64,000 bases of DNA from Rhizobiaceae bacterium. Its GTDB lineage: Bacteria > Pseudomonadota > Alphaproteobacteria > Rhizobiales > Rhizobiaceae. Of the stretch, positions 51,266 to 62,875 are shown piece by piece. Made by a program: the position numbers and the translations under genes. The notes below the pieces were generated by a model that saw only the letters and a list, made by a program, of their open reading frames with translations, was not told the DNA's origin and made no database searches. The stretch lies in contig JACVCH010000004.1 in assembly GCA_016742175.1 (NCBI GenBank), forward strand, positions 124,001 to 188,000, in the 5' to 3' direction. Position 1 is the stretch's first letter. The number at the start of each line of letters is the position of its first letter.

Positions 51266-52669
51266 ATGCTCTTGCCGATCATCATGGCGGGCGGGTCGGG
51301 AACCCGGCTCTGGCCGCTCTCGCGCCAGCTATACCCAAAGCAGTTCCACGCGCTCGTCGGCAGCCAGACCATGCTGCAGGCCACCGTCTCGCGCCTCGAC
51401 GGCCTCGACGCGCAGACGCCGCTCGTGATCTGCAACGAGGAACAGCGCTTCCTTGCCGCCGAGCAGATGCGCGTCGCGGGCGCAGGGGATGCGACGATCC
51501 TGCTCGAGCCCGTCGGCCGCAACACGGCGCCGGCGATCGCACTCGCGGCGATCCGCGCGTCCGCCGGCGGCCACGATCCGGTGCTGCTCGTCCTTGCCGC
51601 CGACCATCACATCCGCCAGTCCGAACGGTTTCGCGACTGCGTGCGCGCGGGCGTCAAGCTGGCGACCGAAGGCAAGCTCGTTACCTTCGGCATCGTGCCG
51701 GCAAGCCCGGAAACCGGCTACGGCTACATTCGCAAGGGCAACCCGCTCGGCGCAGGCTTCGAGGTCGCGGCCTTCGAGGAGAAGCCCGACGCCGCCACCG
51801 CCGAACGCTACGTCGCAAAGGGCGACTATCTCTGGAACAGCGGCATGTTCATGTTCCGCGCCCGCCGCTACCTCGAAGAGTTGAAGAAGTTCCGCCCCGA
51901 CATCCTCACCGCCTGCCGTCAGGCGATGGCCGCGACGACCCCCGACATGCAGTTCGTGCGCGTCGACGCCAAAGCGTTCGAGGAATGCCCGTCCGAATCC
52001 ATCGACTATGCGGTGATGGAAAAGACGAAGGAGGCCGTCGTGCTGCCGCTCGACGCCGAGTGGAACGACATCGGCTCGTGGTCGGCGCTCCTGTCCGTGC
52101 AGGAGCGCGACGGGGACGGCAATTCGTTTTCCGGCGACGTCCTGTCGATCGACACGCGCAACACGCTGGTGCGTGCCGATGGCCGCCTCGTCGCCCTCGT
52201 CGGCATCGAGGACCTCGTCGTCGTCGAGACCAAGGATGCGCTGCTCGTCGCGCATCGCGACAAGGTGCAGGACGTCAAGGGCATCGTCGACCAGTTGCGC
52301 GAGGCCGGCCGCACCGAGCACTTGAACCATCGCGACGTCTACCGGCCGTGGGGACATTACGATTCCATCGATGTCGGCGAGCGCGACCAGGTCAAGCGGA
52401 TCACGGTCAATCCAGGCGCCAAGCTTTCGGTGCAGATGCACCACCACCGCTCCGAGCACTGGGTCGTCGTGCGCGGCACGGCGCGGGTGCACAAGGGCGA
52501 GGAGACGATCATGCTGACGGAGAACGAATCCGTCTACATCCCCCTCGGCGAAATCCACGCGCTCGAAAATCCCGGCAAGATCCCGCTCGAACTGATCGAG
52601 GTCCAGACCGGCTCCTATCTTGGAGAGGACGACATCGTGCGCTTCGAGGACCGCTACGGAAGGTCCTGA
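51266..52669 (+). CDS. manC: Mannose-1-phosphate guanylyltransferase / mannose-6-phosphate isomerase
   Basis: A 467-residue bifunctional enzyme. The guanylyltransferase domain starts [18 protein letters not shown] and has [11 protein letters not shown]; the C-terminal cupin (about 350-467) with [10 protein letters not shown] and [15 protein letters not shown] is the type II isomerase. It supplies GDP-mannose from fructose-6-phosphate together with ManB. The ATG at 51266 has GGGGA eight bases upstream; an ATG at 51224 would add 14 residues. The 3' end overlaps the transglutaminase gene on the other strand by 16 bases. Confidence 0.94.
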   Translation: MLLPIIMAGGSGTRLWPLSRQLYPKQFHALVGSQTMLQATVSRLDGLDAQTPLVICNEEQRFLAAEQMRVAGAGDATILLEPVGRNTAPAIALAAIRASAGGHDPVLLVLAADHHIRQSERFRDCVRAGVKLATEGKLVTFGIVPASPETGYGYIRKGNPLGAGFEVAAFEEKPDAATAERYVAKGDYLWNSGMFMFRARRYLEELKKFRPDILTACRQAMAATTPDMQFVRVDAKAFEECPSESIDYAVMEKTKEAVVLPLDAEWNDIGSWSALLSVQERDGDGNSFSGDVLSIDTRNTLVRADGRLVALVGIEDLVVVETKDALLVAHRDKVQDVKGIVDQLREAGRTEHLNHRDVYRPWGHYDSIDVGERDQVKRITVNPGAKLSVQMHHHRSEHWVVVRGTARVHKGEETIMLTENESVYIPLGEIHALENPGKIPLELIEVQTGSYLGEDDIVRFEDRYGRS

Positions 52670-53538
52670 TCGAGCGGCAGGACGTCGACTGCTTGCGTTG
52701 CGGTCTGCCCGCCGGCGGTGCGGATGACGCCGCGCACCGGGGGCACGTCGGCATAGTCGCGACCGTAGCCGACGACGATGTGGTCGGCGCCGACCACCAG
52801 GTCGTTGGTCGGGTCGAACTCGACCCAGCCGGTCTTCGCCCCGCACCAGGCCGACACCCAGGCGTGCATCGCGTCCGCGCCTTCGAGCCTCGGCTCGCCC
52901 TTCGGCGGGATGGTGCGCAGATAGCCGCTGACATAGGCGGCGGGGATGCCGAGGTGGCGCAGGGCGGCGATCATGATGTGGCTGAAATCCTGGCAGACGC
53001 CGTGCCGCGCCTCGAAGGCTTCGGCCAGCGGCGTGTCGACGTCTGTCGCCTCGGCGTCGTAGCGCATGTCCTTGTAGAGCGCCGCATTCAGCGCCAGCGC
53101 CGTGTCGAAGACGGTTCGCGATGAATATTCCCGCGCATAGTCGCGGATGCCCGCATGGGGCGGGACGAGGGCCGATGCGTTGAGGAAATGCGCCGGCGAG
53201 CGCGCCAGGAGCGTCTTTTCCGCATCGAGTTCGGCGCGCAGATCGGCAAGCAGTGCGGAATCGTCGGCGGCGTAGGCCGGCGCCGTGCGCTCCACCCGCG
53301 CCTGCGCGGTATAGACGAGTTCGTCGGCGATCGCGTCGAAGGCGCAGTCGGTGACCGGGTTGCCGAAGAAGTCGACACGCTCGGAGCGCTCATGCGGCAC
53401 CGGGTCGACATCGACATGGCCGGCAATCAGCCTTTGATGCGCGCCGATCGTCTGCGGCAGCACCCGGATCGCGTGGCGCCCGCCGCCGGCAAGGCCGGAA
53501 TAGTCGAAGCGCATGGTCAGCTTGATGTCATACAGCAT
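52654..53538 (-). CDS. Transglutaminase-like protein
   Basis: A 294-residue protein with an N-terminal beta-rich domain (the bacterial transglutaminase-like N region) and a papain-like transglutaminase domain with the triad C182 ([10 protein letters not shown]), H225 (AMHAWVSAW) and D242 (EFDPTND). There is no signal peptide. It is the last gene of a leftward three-gene cluster conserved in many alphaproteobacteria, in which ATP-grasp, alpha-E and transglutaminase proteins are thought to make and cut or transfer peptide tags. It starts seven bases after the upstream stop. Confidence 0.87.
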   Translation of the reverse strand: MLYDIKLTMRFDYSGLAGGGRHAIRVLPQTIGAHQRLIAGHVDVDPVPHERSERVDFFGNPVTDCAFDAIADELVYTAQARVERTAPAYAADDSALLADLRAELDAEKTLLARSPAHFLNASALVPPHAGIRDYAREYSSRTVFDTALALNAALYKDMRYDAEATDVDTPLAEAFEARHGVCQDFSHIMIAALRHLGIPAAYVSGYLRTIPPKGEPRLEGADAMHAWVSAWCGAKTGWVEFDPTNDLVVGADHIVVGYGRDYADVPPVRGVIRTAGGQTATQAVDVLPLDQDLP

Positions 53539-53544
53539 GGCGCG

Positions 53545-55923
53545 TCATCCCAGATAAGCCGCGGCGACGAGGTCGGAGATGATCTCCAATTCGCCATGCA
53601 CGCGTTCGAGGAAGGCGGCGTCGACCTCATGCGCCTGCGCGGTCGCGAGTTCGGTATGGAGCCGCAGCGTCGCGCGCGCCAGGTCGCCGGCGCGGCCGGC
53701 AAGTCCGCCATCGGGGAGCAACTGCACCTGGTCGTCGATTTCCGCGACCTGGAACAGGATGGAGCGCGGGTTCATCGGATCGAGCGCCAGGAGCGCGACG
53801 ACGCTTGTCACGCTCGCCTCGAGCGAAAAGCGGCGGCGGTGGGTCAGGACGCTGTCGCCAATCTCGATGGCGATGTCGAGCGCGCCTTCCGGCGCATCTT
53901 CCGCGATCATGAAGCCGAGCATCGAGGCGGTCGCGATGGCGCGCTCGATCGAGCGGCCGATCCGCATGAAGCGCCAGCCGGTGAAACGGTACATATTCTC
54001 ATGCGCAAGGCCGGAAAAACCGGTGATTTTGCGCAAAAGAACACCCATTATCCGCCCGTTTGCGTCCGAAACCTCCTCTTTTTCGCTCATACTTTGGGTC
54101 GTTGCGGCCAAATCCTTGAGCGCCGCCCAGCCATCGACCGAGAAACGGTCGCGCACTTTCGAGGCGCTGAAGACGGCCGAGCCGATCGTCGCGGACAGCG
54201 CCTCGGGGATGCGCTGGGCAAGGTCGATGCCGAAATCGTCCAGCAGTTCGCCGAAGTGGACGAGCAGCGGCGTCTCCTCGCCGCCGGCCTCGGCAGCGCG
54301 GACGCGATAGGCGCGCACGAGCCGCATCGTGTCTTCGGCGCGCTCGACATAGCGCCCGAGCCAGAACAGATTGTCGGCGGCGCGGGCCGGAAGCGCGCCC
54401 TGCTGCGCCTTCAGATTGGCCGCGTGCTCGCCGGAGAGGAGGCTGATCGCCTCGACCGGCTTGTCGGCGACGACCCAGACATCTGCGACCCTGCCGCCGA
54501 GCGCCAGGCTCGCCGCGCCGCCCTCGCCCGCCGCGATGCGCGCATAGCCGCCGGGCAGCGCCTGCCAGCCATCGGCCGTGCGGGCCAGGAAGACGCGCAG
54601 GCTGAACGGCCGCGCGACCAGCCTTTCGCCGTCGAGCGCCGGCGTCGAGCCGAGCGATACGATCTCCTGCGCGACGAAGAGTTCGGGATGCGTGTCGGGC
54701 GAAGCGTCGGCCGAAAAGCCGTGGGTCAAAAGCGGCACGTCGCCCTCATAGGGAAGGCTGGTCGAAAGTGCGGAGGAGCGGTGGAGGTCGGTTCTTTCGG
54801 CGACCGCATTTCGCGCGATTTCGTCGCCGCACCACCATGTCGCGACGTTGTGCAGGGCCAGCGGTTCGCCGTGGAGGATTTCGGAAAGGCGCGGCATGAA
54901 GGCGAGGAGCGCGCGCGTTTCGAGGACGCCGACGCCGAGCGCGTTGACCATGGCGAGGCTGCCCCGGCGCAGCGCCGAGACGAGGCCGGCCGTGCCGAGC
55001 CGCGAGCGGTCGTCGAGTTCCAGCGGATCGGCATAGCTCGCGTCGAGCCGCCGCCACAGGACGCCGACCGGCTGCGGGCCGGAGACGGTGCGCACCATCA
55101 GGCGCCCGTCGCGCACGGTCAGGTCCTCGCCTTCCAGAAGCGACAGGCCGAGATAGCGGGCGATGTAGGCATGCTCGAAATAGGTGTCGCTGTGCGGGCC
55201 TGGCGTCAGGATCGCGGCACGCCCCTCCCCGCCCGGCGCGAGCGACTGCAGGCTGGAGCGGAAATCGCGGAAGAAGCCGGCGAGACGGTGAACGTTGGTG
55301 CGGGCGTAGAGCTCGGCGAAGATGCGCGCGGTCGCGACGCGGTTTTCGAGCGCGAAGCCCGCGCCCGAAGGCGCCTGCGTGCGGTCGCCGAGCACCCACC
55401 AGCTACCGTCGACCGAGCGCGCGACGTCGAAAGCGACGATGTTCAGCCGATGGCCGGAGGCGGGCGGCACGCCGACCATCGGGCGCAGCCATTCGGGGCT
55501 CTGCGCGACGATTGCCGCCGGCAGGTGCCCGTCCGCCACGAGCCGGTTTTCGCCATAGATGTCGGCCGCGACGGCCTCCAGAAGCTCGGCGCGCTGGACG
55601 AGGCCGGAAACGAGGCCGGACCAGTCGGTCTCGTGGATCAGGACCGGCAGATGGCTGAGCGGCCAGACGCGCTCGGCATCGCCGGCGCCGAACTGGCGCA
55701 GATAGACGCCGGCATCGCGCAGATATTCGTCGCCGCGCGCGACGCGGCCCTCGATCTCGCCCGGCTTCATCCGGGCGAGATCGTCGACGAGGCCGCGCCA
55801 GAGCGGACGCACCGCGCCGTCGCCATCCAGCAACTCGTCATGCGTTCCTGGAAACGCGCGATAGGTTTCCAGAAGCGCAGAGCGCCTTTTGGGCAGGGAC
55901 GGGCGCGGCGACGGGGCGGTCAT
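53545..55923 (-). CDS. Circularly permuted ATP-grasp + alpha-E fusion protein
   Basis: A 792-residue fusion. Residues 1-470 form the circularly permuted ATP-grasp domain ([51 protein letters not shown]); residues from about 480 on, starting [21 protein letters not shown], form the alpha-helical alpha-E domain (DUF403). In many bacteria these are two separate genes. ATP-grasp enzymes of this type probably join peptides; alpha-E is a partner of unknown role. ATG at 55923 overlaps the stop of the upstream gene; the much longer frame upstream lies inside that gene. Confidence 0.9.
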   Translation of the reverse strand: MTAPSPRPSLPKRRSALLETYRAFPGTHDELLDGDGAVRPLWRGLVDDLARMKPGEIEGRVARGDEYLRDAGVYLRQFGAGDAERVWPLSHLPVLIHETDWSGLVSGLVQRAELLEAVAADIYGENRLVADGHLPAAIVAQSPEWLRPMVGVPPASGHRLNIVAFDVARSVDGSWWVLGDRTQAPSGAGFALENRVATARIFAELYARTNVHRLAGFFRDFRSSLQSLAPGGEGRAAILTPGPHSDTYFEHAYIARYLGLSLLEGEDLTVRDGRLMVRTVSGPQPVGVLWRRLDASYADPLELDDRSRLGTAGLVSALRRGSLAMVNALGVGVLETRALLAFMPRLSEILHGEPLALHNVATWWCGDEIARNAVAERTDLHRSSALSTSLPYEGDVPLLTHGFSADASPDTHPELFVAQEIVSLGSTPALDGERLVARPFSLRVFLARTADGWQALPGGYARIAAGEGGAASLALGGRVADVWVVADKPVEAISLLSGEHAANLKAQQGALPARAADNLFWLGRYVERAEDTMRLVRAYRVRAAEAGGEETPLLVHFGELLDDFGIDLAQRIPEALSATIGSAVFSASKVRDRFSVDGWAALKDLAATTQSMSEKEEVSDANGRIMGVLLRKITGFSGLAHENMYRFTGWRFMRIGRSIERAIATASMLGFMIAEDAPEGALDIAIEIGDSVLTHRRRFSLEASVTSVVALLALDPMNPRSILFQVAEIDDQVQLLPDGGLAGRAGDLARATLRLHTELATAQAHEVDAAFLERVHGELEIISDLVAAAYLG

Positions 55924-58900
55924 AGGTTGGCGGGCCGGCGCAGATCGAGCGTGGACGGGAACTCCGGATGCGGCGTCTCGCACACCGCCTCGAAGCGGCC
56001 GGGCGTATGGCCCCAGCCCTCGAAACGGGCGAGCCGCCGGGCCTCGGCCTCGTTGCCGTTGACCGGGAAGGTCTCGTAATTGCGACCGCCCGGATGGGCG
56101 ACGTGGTAGACGCAGCCGCCGAGCGAGCGGCCCGTCCAGTTGTCGTAGATGTCGAAGGTCAGCGGCGTGTCGACGGCGAGCACCGGATGTAGCGCCATGG
56201 CCGGCTGCCACGCCTTGTAGCGCACGCCGGCGACCGCGACCCCGTTCGCCACCTTCTCCAGCGGCACGCGGCGGCGATTGCAGGTGACTGCATAGCGCGA
56301 CGGATCGGCCGCCTGGAGCTTGACCTGAAGGCGCTCGGTGGAGCTGTCGGTGTAGCGCACCGTGCCGCCGATCGCGCCGGTTTCGCCGAGCACGTGCCAC
56401 GGCTCAAGCGCCTGGCGCAGTTCCAGCCTGACGCCCTCGACCTCGATTTCACCGCAGAACGGGAAGCGGAACTCGGCCTGCGCCTCGAACCATTCGGATC
56501 GGAACGCGAAACCGTGGTCCTTGAGGTCAGTCAAGACGTCGAGGAAATCGGTCCAGGCATGGTGCTGGAGCATGAAGCGGTCGTGCAGAGCCGTGCCCCA
56601 GCGCGTGAAGGCTCCCTTGACCGGCGCCTGCCAGAGTCGGGCGATGATGGCACGGACCAGCAATTGCTGGGCGAGCGACATGCGCGGATTGGGCGGCATC
56701 TCGAAGCCGCGGAATTCGACGAGGCCGAGCCTGCCGGTCGGCCCGTCGGGCGAATAGAGCTTGTCGATGCAGATTTCCGCGCGGTGCGTGTTACCGGTCA
56801 CGTCGGTCAGGAGATTGCGCAAGAGGCGATCCGTCAGCCAGGGCAGCGGCTGCGCCCCTTCCAGCGGATCGGGGATCTGCGCCATCGCGATCTCGAGTTC
56901 GTAGAGCCCGTCATGACGGGCCTCGTCGATGCGCGGCGCCTGGCTGGTCGGGCCGATGAAGAGGCCGGAGAAGAGATAGGAAAGCGACGGATGGCGCTGC
57001 CAGTAGAGGATCAGGCTGCGCAGCAGATCGGGACGGCGCAGGAACGGGCTGTCCATCGGCGTGCGGCCGCCGACGACGACGTGATTGCCGCCCCCGGTGC
57101 CGGTGTGCCTGCCGTCGATCATGAACTTGTCGGCGCCGAGGCGGCACTGGCGCGCCTCCTCGTAGATCGCCTCCGTCGTCGCCACGCAGTCGCGCCAGGA
57201 CGAGGCCGGATGGATGTTGACCTCGATGACGCCCGGATCGGGCGCGACGCGGATGACGTTCATACGAGGATCGGCCGGCGGGGCGTAGCCTTCGATGTGA
57301 ACCTTGAAGCCCAGCTTCTCCGCTGCGTTCTCGGCCGCGGCGACCAGTTCCAGATAGTCCTCGATGCGCTCGACCGGCGGCATGAAGACGCAAAGCCTGC
57401 CGTCGCGCGGCTCGACGGATAGCGCGGTGCGCACGGCGCCGCCGAGTTCGCCGATCTCCTGCGGCACGATCGCCTGCTGCGGTGTCGCTGCGGTGAAGCT
57501 CGCGACCTTCTGCTCCGGCTCCGGCGGCTCGGGCAGCGGTCCGCGCTCCTCGGTGGGATCGGCCGGGTTTACATAAGGATATTGCGCCGGCGGCACATAA
57601 GGGAGCGAGCCGAGCGGCAGGCGATAGCCGACGGGACTGTCGCCGGGCACGAGGAAGAGATGGCCGCGCCGCACGTTCCAGACCTCGGACATCCAGCGCG
57701 GCGCCGTCGCTGCCGCCTGCCAGCGCTGCACCGGCAGGACGTAGCCGGACGGTTCGGTCAGCCCACGGCCGAAGACGCGCGCGATGCGGTAGCGCTCCTC
57801 GGGGTCCTTCAGTTCGGAGTTTTCCGGCGTGACGTTTTCGGGAAGCTGGCCTTCCTTCAACAGCCACTCGGCCGGGTCCTCATAGGCGGCCACCACGTTC
57901 TCGCCGGGAAGCCCGAGCTCTCCGGCGATGGCCTGGAGCAGGCTTTCCGCCTCCTGCGGCGAGGCCGTGCCGCCGCCCGCTTCCGTCGCGATCCGGTCCG
58001 CATCGCGCCAGATATGCTTGCCGTCCTCGCGCCAGTAGAGCGAGAAAGTCCAGCGCGGCAGCGTCTCGCCCGGGTACCACTTGCCCTGCCCGTAATGCAG
58101 GAACCCGCCCGGCGCGAAGCGGTCGCGCAAGCGCCGGATCAACTGGTCCGCGAGCGCGCGCTTGGTCGGGCCGACCGCGTCGGTGTTCCATTCGGCGGAT
58201 TCGAAATCGTCGATCGACACGAAGGTCGGCTCGCCGCCCATCGTCAGGCGCACGTCGCCGGCCGTCAGCGCCGCGTCGACCGTCTCGCCCAGCCGGTCGA
58301 GTTCGGTCCAGGCCTCGTCGGAGAAGGGTTTGGTGATGCGCGGATGCTCGGCGACGCGCATGACCTTCATGTCGAAGGCGAAATCGACCTCGGCATAGCT
58401 CGCCAGTCCGGAGATCGGCGCGGCGTTGGAGAAGTGCGGGGTTGCGGCCAGCGGGATGTGGCTCTCGCCGGTCAGGAGGCCGGAGGTCGGGTCGAGGCCG
58501 ATCCAGCCCGCGCCGGGCAGATAGACCTCGGCCCAGGCGTGCAGGTCGGTGAAGTCGTGATCCGTTCCCGTCGGCCCGTCGAGCGCGACGAGATCGGGCT
58601 TCAACTGGATGAGGTAGCCCGAGACGAAGCGCGCTGCGAAGCCGAGGTGGCGCAGAATCTGGACCAGCAGCCAACTCGAGTCGCGGCACGAGCCGGATGC
58701 GCGCTCGAACGTCTCCTCGGGCGCCTGTACGCCCGGCTCCATGCGGATGACGTAGCCGATCTCGCGCGCCAACCGCGCATTGAGGTTGACGACGAAATCG
58801 ACCGAGCGCGTGCGCTCGCGCGGGACGGTGTCTAGAAACGCCTGAAGGCGCGGGCCGGCAGGCTCCGGCCTGCGGTAGATGACGAGATCATCCTCCAGCG

Positions 58901-59225
58901 CGGCCGGATAGTCGAACGGCCAGTGCTCGGCCTCCTCCTCGACGAAGAAATCGAAGGGGTTGTAGACCGTCATGTCGGCGACGAGGTCGACCTCGATCTT
59001 CAGTTCGCGCACCGGCTCGGGAAAGACGTAGCGCGCCAGCCAGTTGCCGTAGGGGTCCTGCTGGTAGTTCACGAAATGATTGTCGGGCGAGACCTTCAGC
59101 GAATGCGAGACGACGCGCGTGCGGCTGTGCGGCGCGGGGCGAAGGCGAATGATCTGCGGGCCGAGCGTGACCGGGCGGTCATAGGTGTAATGCGTCAGAT
59201 GGCTGATGGCAGCGAGGATCGACAT
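55920..59225 (-). CDS. Transglutaminase-DUF2126 protein
   Basis: A 1101-residue protein. The N-terminal third carries the transglutaminase N region and core with C180 ([10 protein letters not shown]), H229 ([10 protein letters not shown]) and D245 (GLDPTSG); the remaining part is DUF2126, with [14 protein letters not shown] near 350, [18 protein letters not shown] and [15 protein letters not shown]2126 is related to amidoligase-like folds, so the protein may both join and cleave peptide bonds. It is the first gene of the three-gene leftward cluster. The ATG at 59225 gives the conserved start; the frame continues upstream without resemblance. Confidence 0.92.
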   Translation of the reverse strand: MSILAAISHLTHYTYDRPVTLGPQIIRLRPAPHSRTRVVSHSLKVSPDNHFVNYQQDPYGNWLARYVFPEPVRELKIEVDLVADMTVYNPFDFFVEEEAEHWPFDYPAALEDDLVIYRRPEPAGPRLQAFLDTVPRERTRSVDFVVNLNARLAREIGYVIRMEPGVQAPEETFERASGSCRDSSWLLVQILRHLGFAARFVSGYLIQLKPDLVALDGPTGTDHDFTDLHAWAEVYLPGAGWIGLDPTSGLLTGESHIPLAATPHFSNAAPISGLASYAEVDFAFDMKVMRVAEHPRITKPFSDEAWTELDRLGETVDAALTAGDVRLTMGGEPTFVSIDDFESAEWNTDAVGPTKRALADQLIRRLRDRFAPGGFLHYGQGKWYPGETLPRWTFSLYWREDGKHIWRDADRIATEAGGGTASPQEAESLLQAIAGELGLPGENVVAAYEDPAEWLLKEGQLPENVTPENSELKDPEERYRIARVFGRGLTEPSGYVLPVQRWQAAATAPRWMSEVWNVRRGHLFLVPGDSPVGYRLPLGSLPYVPPAQYPYVNPADPTEERGPLPEPPEPEQKVASFTAATPQQAIVPQEIGELGGAVRTALSVEPRDGRLCVFMPPVERIEDYLELVAAAENAAEKLGFKVHIEGYAPPADPRMNVIRVAPDPGVIEVNIHPASSWRDCVATTEAIYEEARQCRLGADKFMIDGRHTGTGGGNHVVVGGRTPMDSPFLRRPDLLRSLILYWQRHPSLSYLFSGLFIGPTSQAPRIDEARHDGLYELEIAMAQIPDPLEGAQPLPWLTDRLLRNLLTDVTGNTHRAEICIDKLYSPDGPTGRLGLVEFRGFEMPPNPRMSLAQQLLVRAIIARLWQAPVKGAFTRWGTALHDRFMLQHHAWTDFLDVLTDLKDHGFAFRSEWFEAQAEFRFPFCGEIEVEGVRLELRQALEPWHVLGETGAIGGTVRYTDSSTERLQVKLQAADPSRYAVTCNRRRVPLEKVANGVAVAGVRYKAWQPAMALHPVLAVDTPLTFDIYDNWTGRSLGGCVYHVAHPGGRNYETFPVNGNEAEARRLARFEGWGHTPGRFEAVCETPHPEFPSTLDLRRPANL

Positions 59226-59364
59226 CGGGCGGATGGGGTTTCCATGTGGGATCGGGTCGAGCGGACGTTTCCACAAATAGGTGCGTTGCACCACCGCTTT
59301 GTTGGAAAAGAGTTGCATGGCGCAAGCGTGGCCATCACCTTGCGCACCGACGATGGAGGGAATG

Positions 59365-60099
59365 ATGAAAACGAAGGCAATCGTGACCGGACACAGCCGC
59401 GGCCTCGGCGAGGCGATCGCCGCCGCGCTCCTCGACAAAGGGGTCGACGTGCTCGGCCTGTCGCGGCGCGCATCGACGCATCTGGCGGCGAGGGACGGGG
59501 CGAAGCTGAGCGAAACTGCACTCGATCTGGGCGATGCCGCAGCGCTCGGCGACCGCGCGCTGTCCGACCGGATCGAGGCGTTCTGTGCCGGCGCCGACCG
59601 CGTGATCCTCGTCAACAATGCCGGCATGGTGAAGCCGATCGGCCCGGTGGGAACCGGCGGGGCGGAGGCCATCGCCAAGGCGGTGACGCTCAACGTGACC
59701 GGACCGCTGGTGCTGGCCGATCTCTTCCAGGCGGTCGCGGCGCCGGTGAAGGACCGCCGGTTGCTGCACATCTCGTCCGGTGCGGGGCGGCGCGGCATGG
59801 CGGGATGGAGCATCTATTGCGCGACCAAGGCGGCGCTCGACAACCATGCCCGCGCGATCAGGGAGGATTCGATCCCGGGCCTGCGCGTCTCCAGCCTCGC
59901 GCCCGGCGTCATCGACACCGACATGCAGGCCGACATTCGCGGCTCGAGCGTCGAGCAGTTCCCGGCCATCGACCAGTTCAAGGCGATGAAGGCCGACGGC
60001 GTTCTCGCCTCGCCGGCCGAAGCCGGCACGAAGATCGCCGCCTATCTGCTTTCGGACGCCTTTGGCGCGGAGGCCGTCACCGACTTGCGGACGCTCTGA
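59365..60099 (+). CDS. Short-chain dehydrogenase/reductase
   Basis: A 244-residue SDR. Cofactor loop [11 protein letters not shown] near the N-terminus, VNNAGMV, and the active site with Ser (ISSGAG) and [11 protein letters not shown] (Tyr and Lys). The substrate is unknown. GGAGGG lies just before two ATG codons at 59362 and 59365; the second has the better spacing. It is divergent from the transglutaminase cluster. Its last 58 bases overlap the 3' end of the ligase-like gene on the other strand. Confidence 0.83.
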   Translation: MKTKAIVTGHSRGLGEAIAAALLDKGVDVLGLSRRASTHLAARDGAKLSETALDLGDAAALGDRALSDRIEAFCAGADRVILVNNAGMVKPIGPVGTGGAEAIAKAVTLNVTGPLVLADLFQAVAAPVKDRRLLHISSGAGRRGMAGWSIYCATKAALDNHARAIREDSIPGLRVSSLAPGVIDTDMQADIRGSSVEQFPAIDQFKAMKADGVLASPAEAGTKIAAYLLSDAFGAEAVTDLRTL

Positions 60100-61310
60100 C
60101 GCGCATGCGCGCGGCTCTCGTTGCGGGCCGCGCCGGCGATCATCACGCCCATATAGAGGAAGATGCCGCAGATTGTCGTCTCGTGCAGGAACGGGTTGTG
60201 GAGCGATCCGTATGACAGGACCGCGGCCAGGACATAGAGCGCGTTTCGCCTCGTCGCGGCATCGCCGGCATATTTGAGGATATGGCGGAACCCGACCGCC
60301 AGCAGCCCCACGAGGATGACGAGGCCCGGCATGCCGTGCAGGAGCGCTTCGTCCAGGAACATGTTGTGGACATGACGCATCTGCACGAGTTGCTCGTGCA
60401 TGCTTGGCGCGCGCGCGATGACATCTTCCATTCGCCCCTCGCCATACCCGGCGAGCGGCTTCTGCGCTATCGAAGCGAGTGCCCCCTGCCAGAGCGAGAG
60501 CCGGATGTCGCCGGAAACGCTTCCTTCCCATTCGACGTTCTGGCCGGTGTAGTAGAGCACGGCCGGCATGAAGAGCCGTTCCACCAGCCCATGCACCGGA
60601 CCTGCCGCCAAGAGCGCGGCCGCGAGGCCGGCGCCCGCGGCGAGGCCGGTCAACCGCAAGCGGAGCGGCTTCGGCCGAAGCCAGACGACATATTCGACCA
60701 CGAGAACGAGCGGAACGATGACGAGCAGGGCGCGCGTCTCGGAATAGTAGATGGGAACCGCGCCGAGCAGCGCGTAGAGCACGGAATTGGGCGCCCAGCG
60801 CGGCGCGCGGCGCACCGGTATGATCGCGGCGATCATGCAGATCGCGGCGACCATCGCGAAGGGCGCCGGATTGCCGCCGAGGCCGACGCGATCCTGCCCG
60901 ATCAGGTCGTAGCTGAGCGATGCGAGGATCGCCCCGACGACGCCGATCCGGCTGCCGACCACGAAAAAGCGCAGCGGGTCGCGAACGAGGACGAGGCCGT
61001 TCGCGATGAAGGCCGACATGCCGATCATGAGGCTGTAGGTGACCTGGCGGTTGTCGAGAAACGGTTCGCCGCGCATGATTATCAGGAACAGCGACCAGGC
61101 GAGATAGGCGACGCCGAGGCCGACGAACCAGGGCGCCAGCCGGCGCGCGCCGCGATGGCCGATCGCGACCAGATAGACGCCGACGGCGGAGAAGAACAGG
61201 GTCACGAACGGCGTGATCCCGTGGCGCAGCGGCATGGCCGCGCCCCCCAGCGCCAGAAGCCGCGAATCCCATTTGCGCCGGCGGATGAAATGTCGCGCCA
61301 GCCGCTTCAT
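60042..61310 (-). CDS. O-antigen ligase-like membrane protein (WaaL/Wzy family)
   Basis: A 422-residue polytopic membrane protein with about ten helices and a large periplasmic loop (about 245-330) that contains GAGEGRM-like motifs: WQGALASIAQKPLAGYGEGRME and VHNMFLDEALLHG, typical of the Wzy_C domain of O-antigen ligases, where the Arg and His are functional. A ligase role towards lipid A-core is more likely than a polymerase role because a GT25 gene of the LOS type is next to it (ATGA overlap). The ATG at 61310 is in frame with, and preferred over, a far upstream start that would run through the GT25 gene. Confidence 0.8.
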   Translation of the reverse strand: MKRLARHFIRRRKWDSRLLALGGAAMPLRHGITPFVTLFFSAVGVYLVAIGHRGARRLAPWFVGLGVAYLAWSLFLIIMRGEPFLDNRQVTYSLMIGMSAFIANGLVLVRDPLRFFVVGSRIGVVGAILASLSYDLIGQDRVGLGGNPAPFAMVAAICMIAAIIPVRRAPRWAPNSVLYALLGAVPIYYSETRALLVIVPLVLVVEYVVWLRPKPLRLRLTGLAAGAGLAAALLAAGPVHGLVERLFMPAVLYYTGQNVEWEGSVSGDIRLSLWQGALASIAQKPLAGYGEGRMEDVIARAPSMHEQLVQMRHVHNMFLDEALLHGMPGLVILVGLLAVGFRHILKYAGDAATRRNALYVLAAVLSYGSLHNPFLHETTICGIFLYMGVMIAGAARNESRAHARQSVRKSVTASAPKASESR

Positions 61311-62065
61311 CGCCGCGATCGTCCCGACGCACCGCGCATGGCGAACGCCATCCGGCGCAAATATTCGCTCGCGCGGAACGCCAACGTGCCCGACCGCCGA
61401 TAGAACGGATACTTGATAAGGCCGCCCTGGCCGACGATGGTGCTCGTCTCGACCGGCTGCAGGCCGATGATCGGGCGGCTGGTCGTATAGAAGCGAAGAT
61501 CGCCCTTCCAACCGCGCTCCAGCGCAACATCGTAGGGCACGATCATCGGCATCAAATTGTCGAGCAGCAGTCGCGCGCCGTTGCGCGTCACCGCATAGGA
61601 GGCCGAACTTCCCGATGGGCCGTGCAGGCAGCGGCCAAGGGTCCATTCGTCCGACAGGCGGTGGTGGGGCACGAAGCCGCGGTAGCGGAAATTGAAGAGC
61701 TTGACGACATCCCAATCGGACGCACCGGCAAGGCGGTCCATGAAGGCCAGCGTTTCGCTGGTGAAATCGACATCGTCCTCGCAGATGAGGCCGATCTCGC
61801 GGCCGTCGGCGAGAAAGGCTTCGAGCGCCTTGACGTGGCTGAGATAACAGCCGAGCTCGCCGGCGACGAGGGACCGGCCATTCACCGTCTCGAAGCGGGC
61901 GACGTCGACGCCGGGATGGCCGGCGATCGTCAGCGTTCGCCCGTCGACGGCGGCGACGCGCGTGAAGGCGATCGCGTGCCGGGCAGCACTCGCCTCGACG
62001 GCGGCGAGGCGCTCCGGCGATCGGTCCAGATTGATGACGTAGACTGGGAAGGCGGTGGCAGACAT
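61307..62065 (-). CDS. Glycosyltransferase family 25 (LOS-type)
   Basis: A 252-residue GT25 protein: VYVINLDRSPERLAAVE at the N-terminus, GELGCYLSHVKALEAFL, and the metal-binding LICEDDVDF. Family members add galactose or similar sugars to lipooligosaccharide cores. It is placed directly upstream of the ligase-like gene with a four-base overlap, so the two may complete and load the core. The start at 62065 lacks a strong ribosome binding site; ATG at 62131 would add 22 residues not seen in the family. Confidence 0.87.
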   Translation of the reverse strand: MSATAFPVYVINLDRSPERLAAVEASAARHAIAFTRVAAVDGRTLTIAGHPGVDVARFETVNGRSLVAGELGCYLSHVKALEAFLADGREIGLICEDDVDFTSETLAFMDRLAGASDWDVVKLFNFRYRGFVPHHRLSDEWTLGRCLHGPSGSSASYAVTRNGARLLLDNLMPMIVPYDVALERGWKGDLRFYTTSRPIIGLQPVETSTIVGQGGLIKYPFYRRSGTLAFRASEYLRRMAFAMRGASGRSRR

Positions 62066-62257
62066 TGGACCCGTAAGGTTCGGAGGCGGCGCAATGACTG
62101 ACGAGAGCGACACGATGGCGTCCGCCGGCATGGCCTAGCCACAATATCCCCGCAGGTCAAATCGTTCATCATGCGCTCGCGCAGGCCCGCGGCAACCATC
62201 CGCTAACCGCGTTTTGCGAGCCGGCGCGCGGATCGCGCAGGACCCATCGAATTTTAC

Positions 62258-62821
62258 ATGTCGAGCCAAGCCATTCGAGAGAAGTCTGCGTCATTAGACC
62301 AGCGTCAACTCAGTCAAACGGTGGTCATGCACATGCTTGGTGCAATCAATTCTACCCTTTTCGCAAAACCCCAGCCCCGGCCGGCGCCTCCTACCGCCCC
62401 GCAGGCGGTCGCAACGCCGGTGGCGGCTCCCGTCGTCGAGACGCCAGAGCTCGTCGCGGAGAAGCCTGCGCAAAGCGCCGAGACGCCGCGGCCGGCGACT
62501 CCGCCGCTGCTCGACCTCGCCGAACGCGCCGCCGCCAAACCGGCGCAGCCCGCCCCGGTCGCCAAAAGCCCGGCCGCCTCGCCCGCGCCGGCGGCGCCCG
62601 CCTCCCTGCTCGACATTTCCGCTACGGAAGATCTCGATGCGGCACGTCGGGCGGCGCTGGAAACGCAGCAGGCTCTGAAGCTCGAAGCGATGTTCGCGAC
62701 GCTCAAGGCGGACGCTCCGGAGGCGAATCCGGTTTCGGGCGAAGCGGATCGCGGCTCGGGCGCGACGGATTTCGGCACCGCCCGCAAGGCCTATGACGAG
62801 GCGATGGCGACAGCCGCCTGA
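62258..62821 (+). CDS. Pro/Ala-rich hypothetical protein
   Basis: A 187-residue protein. The first 36 residues look ordered (LSQTVVMHMLGAINSTLF could be a short amphipathic helix); residues 37-125 are a low-complexity Pro/Ala/Val stretch with repeated PxxAP-like spacing; the last 60 are a charged helix-rich part. No family is recognised. The middle resembles linkers that span the periplasm, but no signal peptide or membrane helix is present. It stands alone between the leftward GT25 and TetR genes. No good ribosome binding site is seen. Confidence 0.55.
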   Translation: MSSQAIREKSASLDQRQLSQTVVMHMLGAINSTLFAKPQPRPAPPTAPQAVATPVAAPVVETPELVAEKPAQSAETPRPATPPLLDLAERAAAKPAQPAPVAKSPAASPAPAAPASLLDISATEDLDAARRAALETQQALKLEAMFATLKADAPEANPVSGEADRGSGATDFGTARKAYDEAMATAA

Positions 62822-62875
62822 TCGTCCCCGGTCAGAAATAATGCCTCAAATGGCCGGGCCCTGCGCCCGGCCGCT

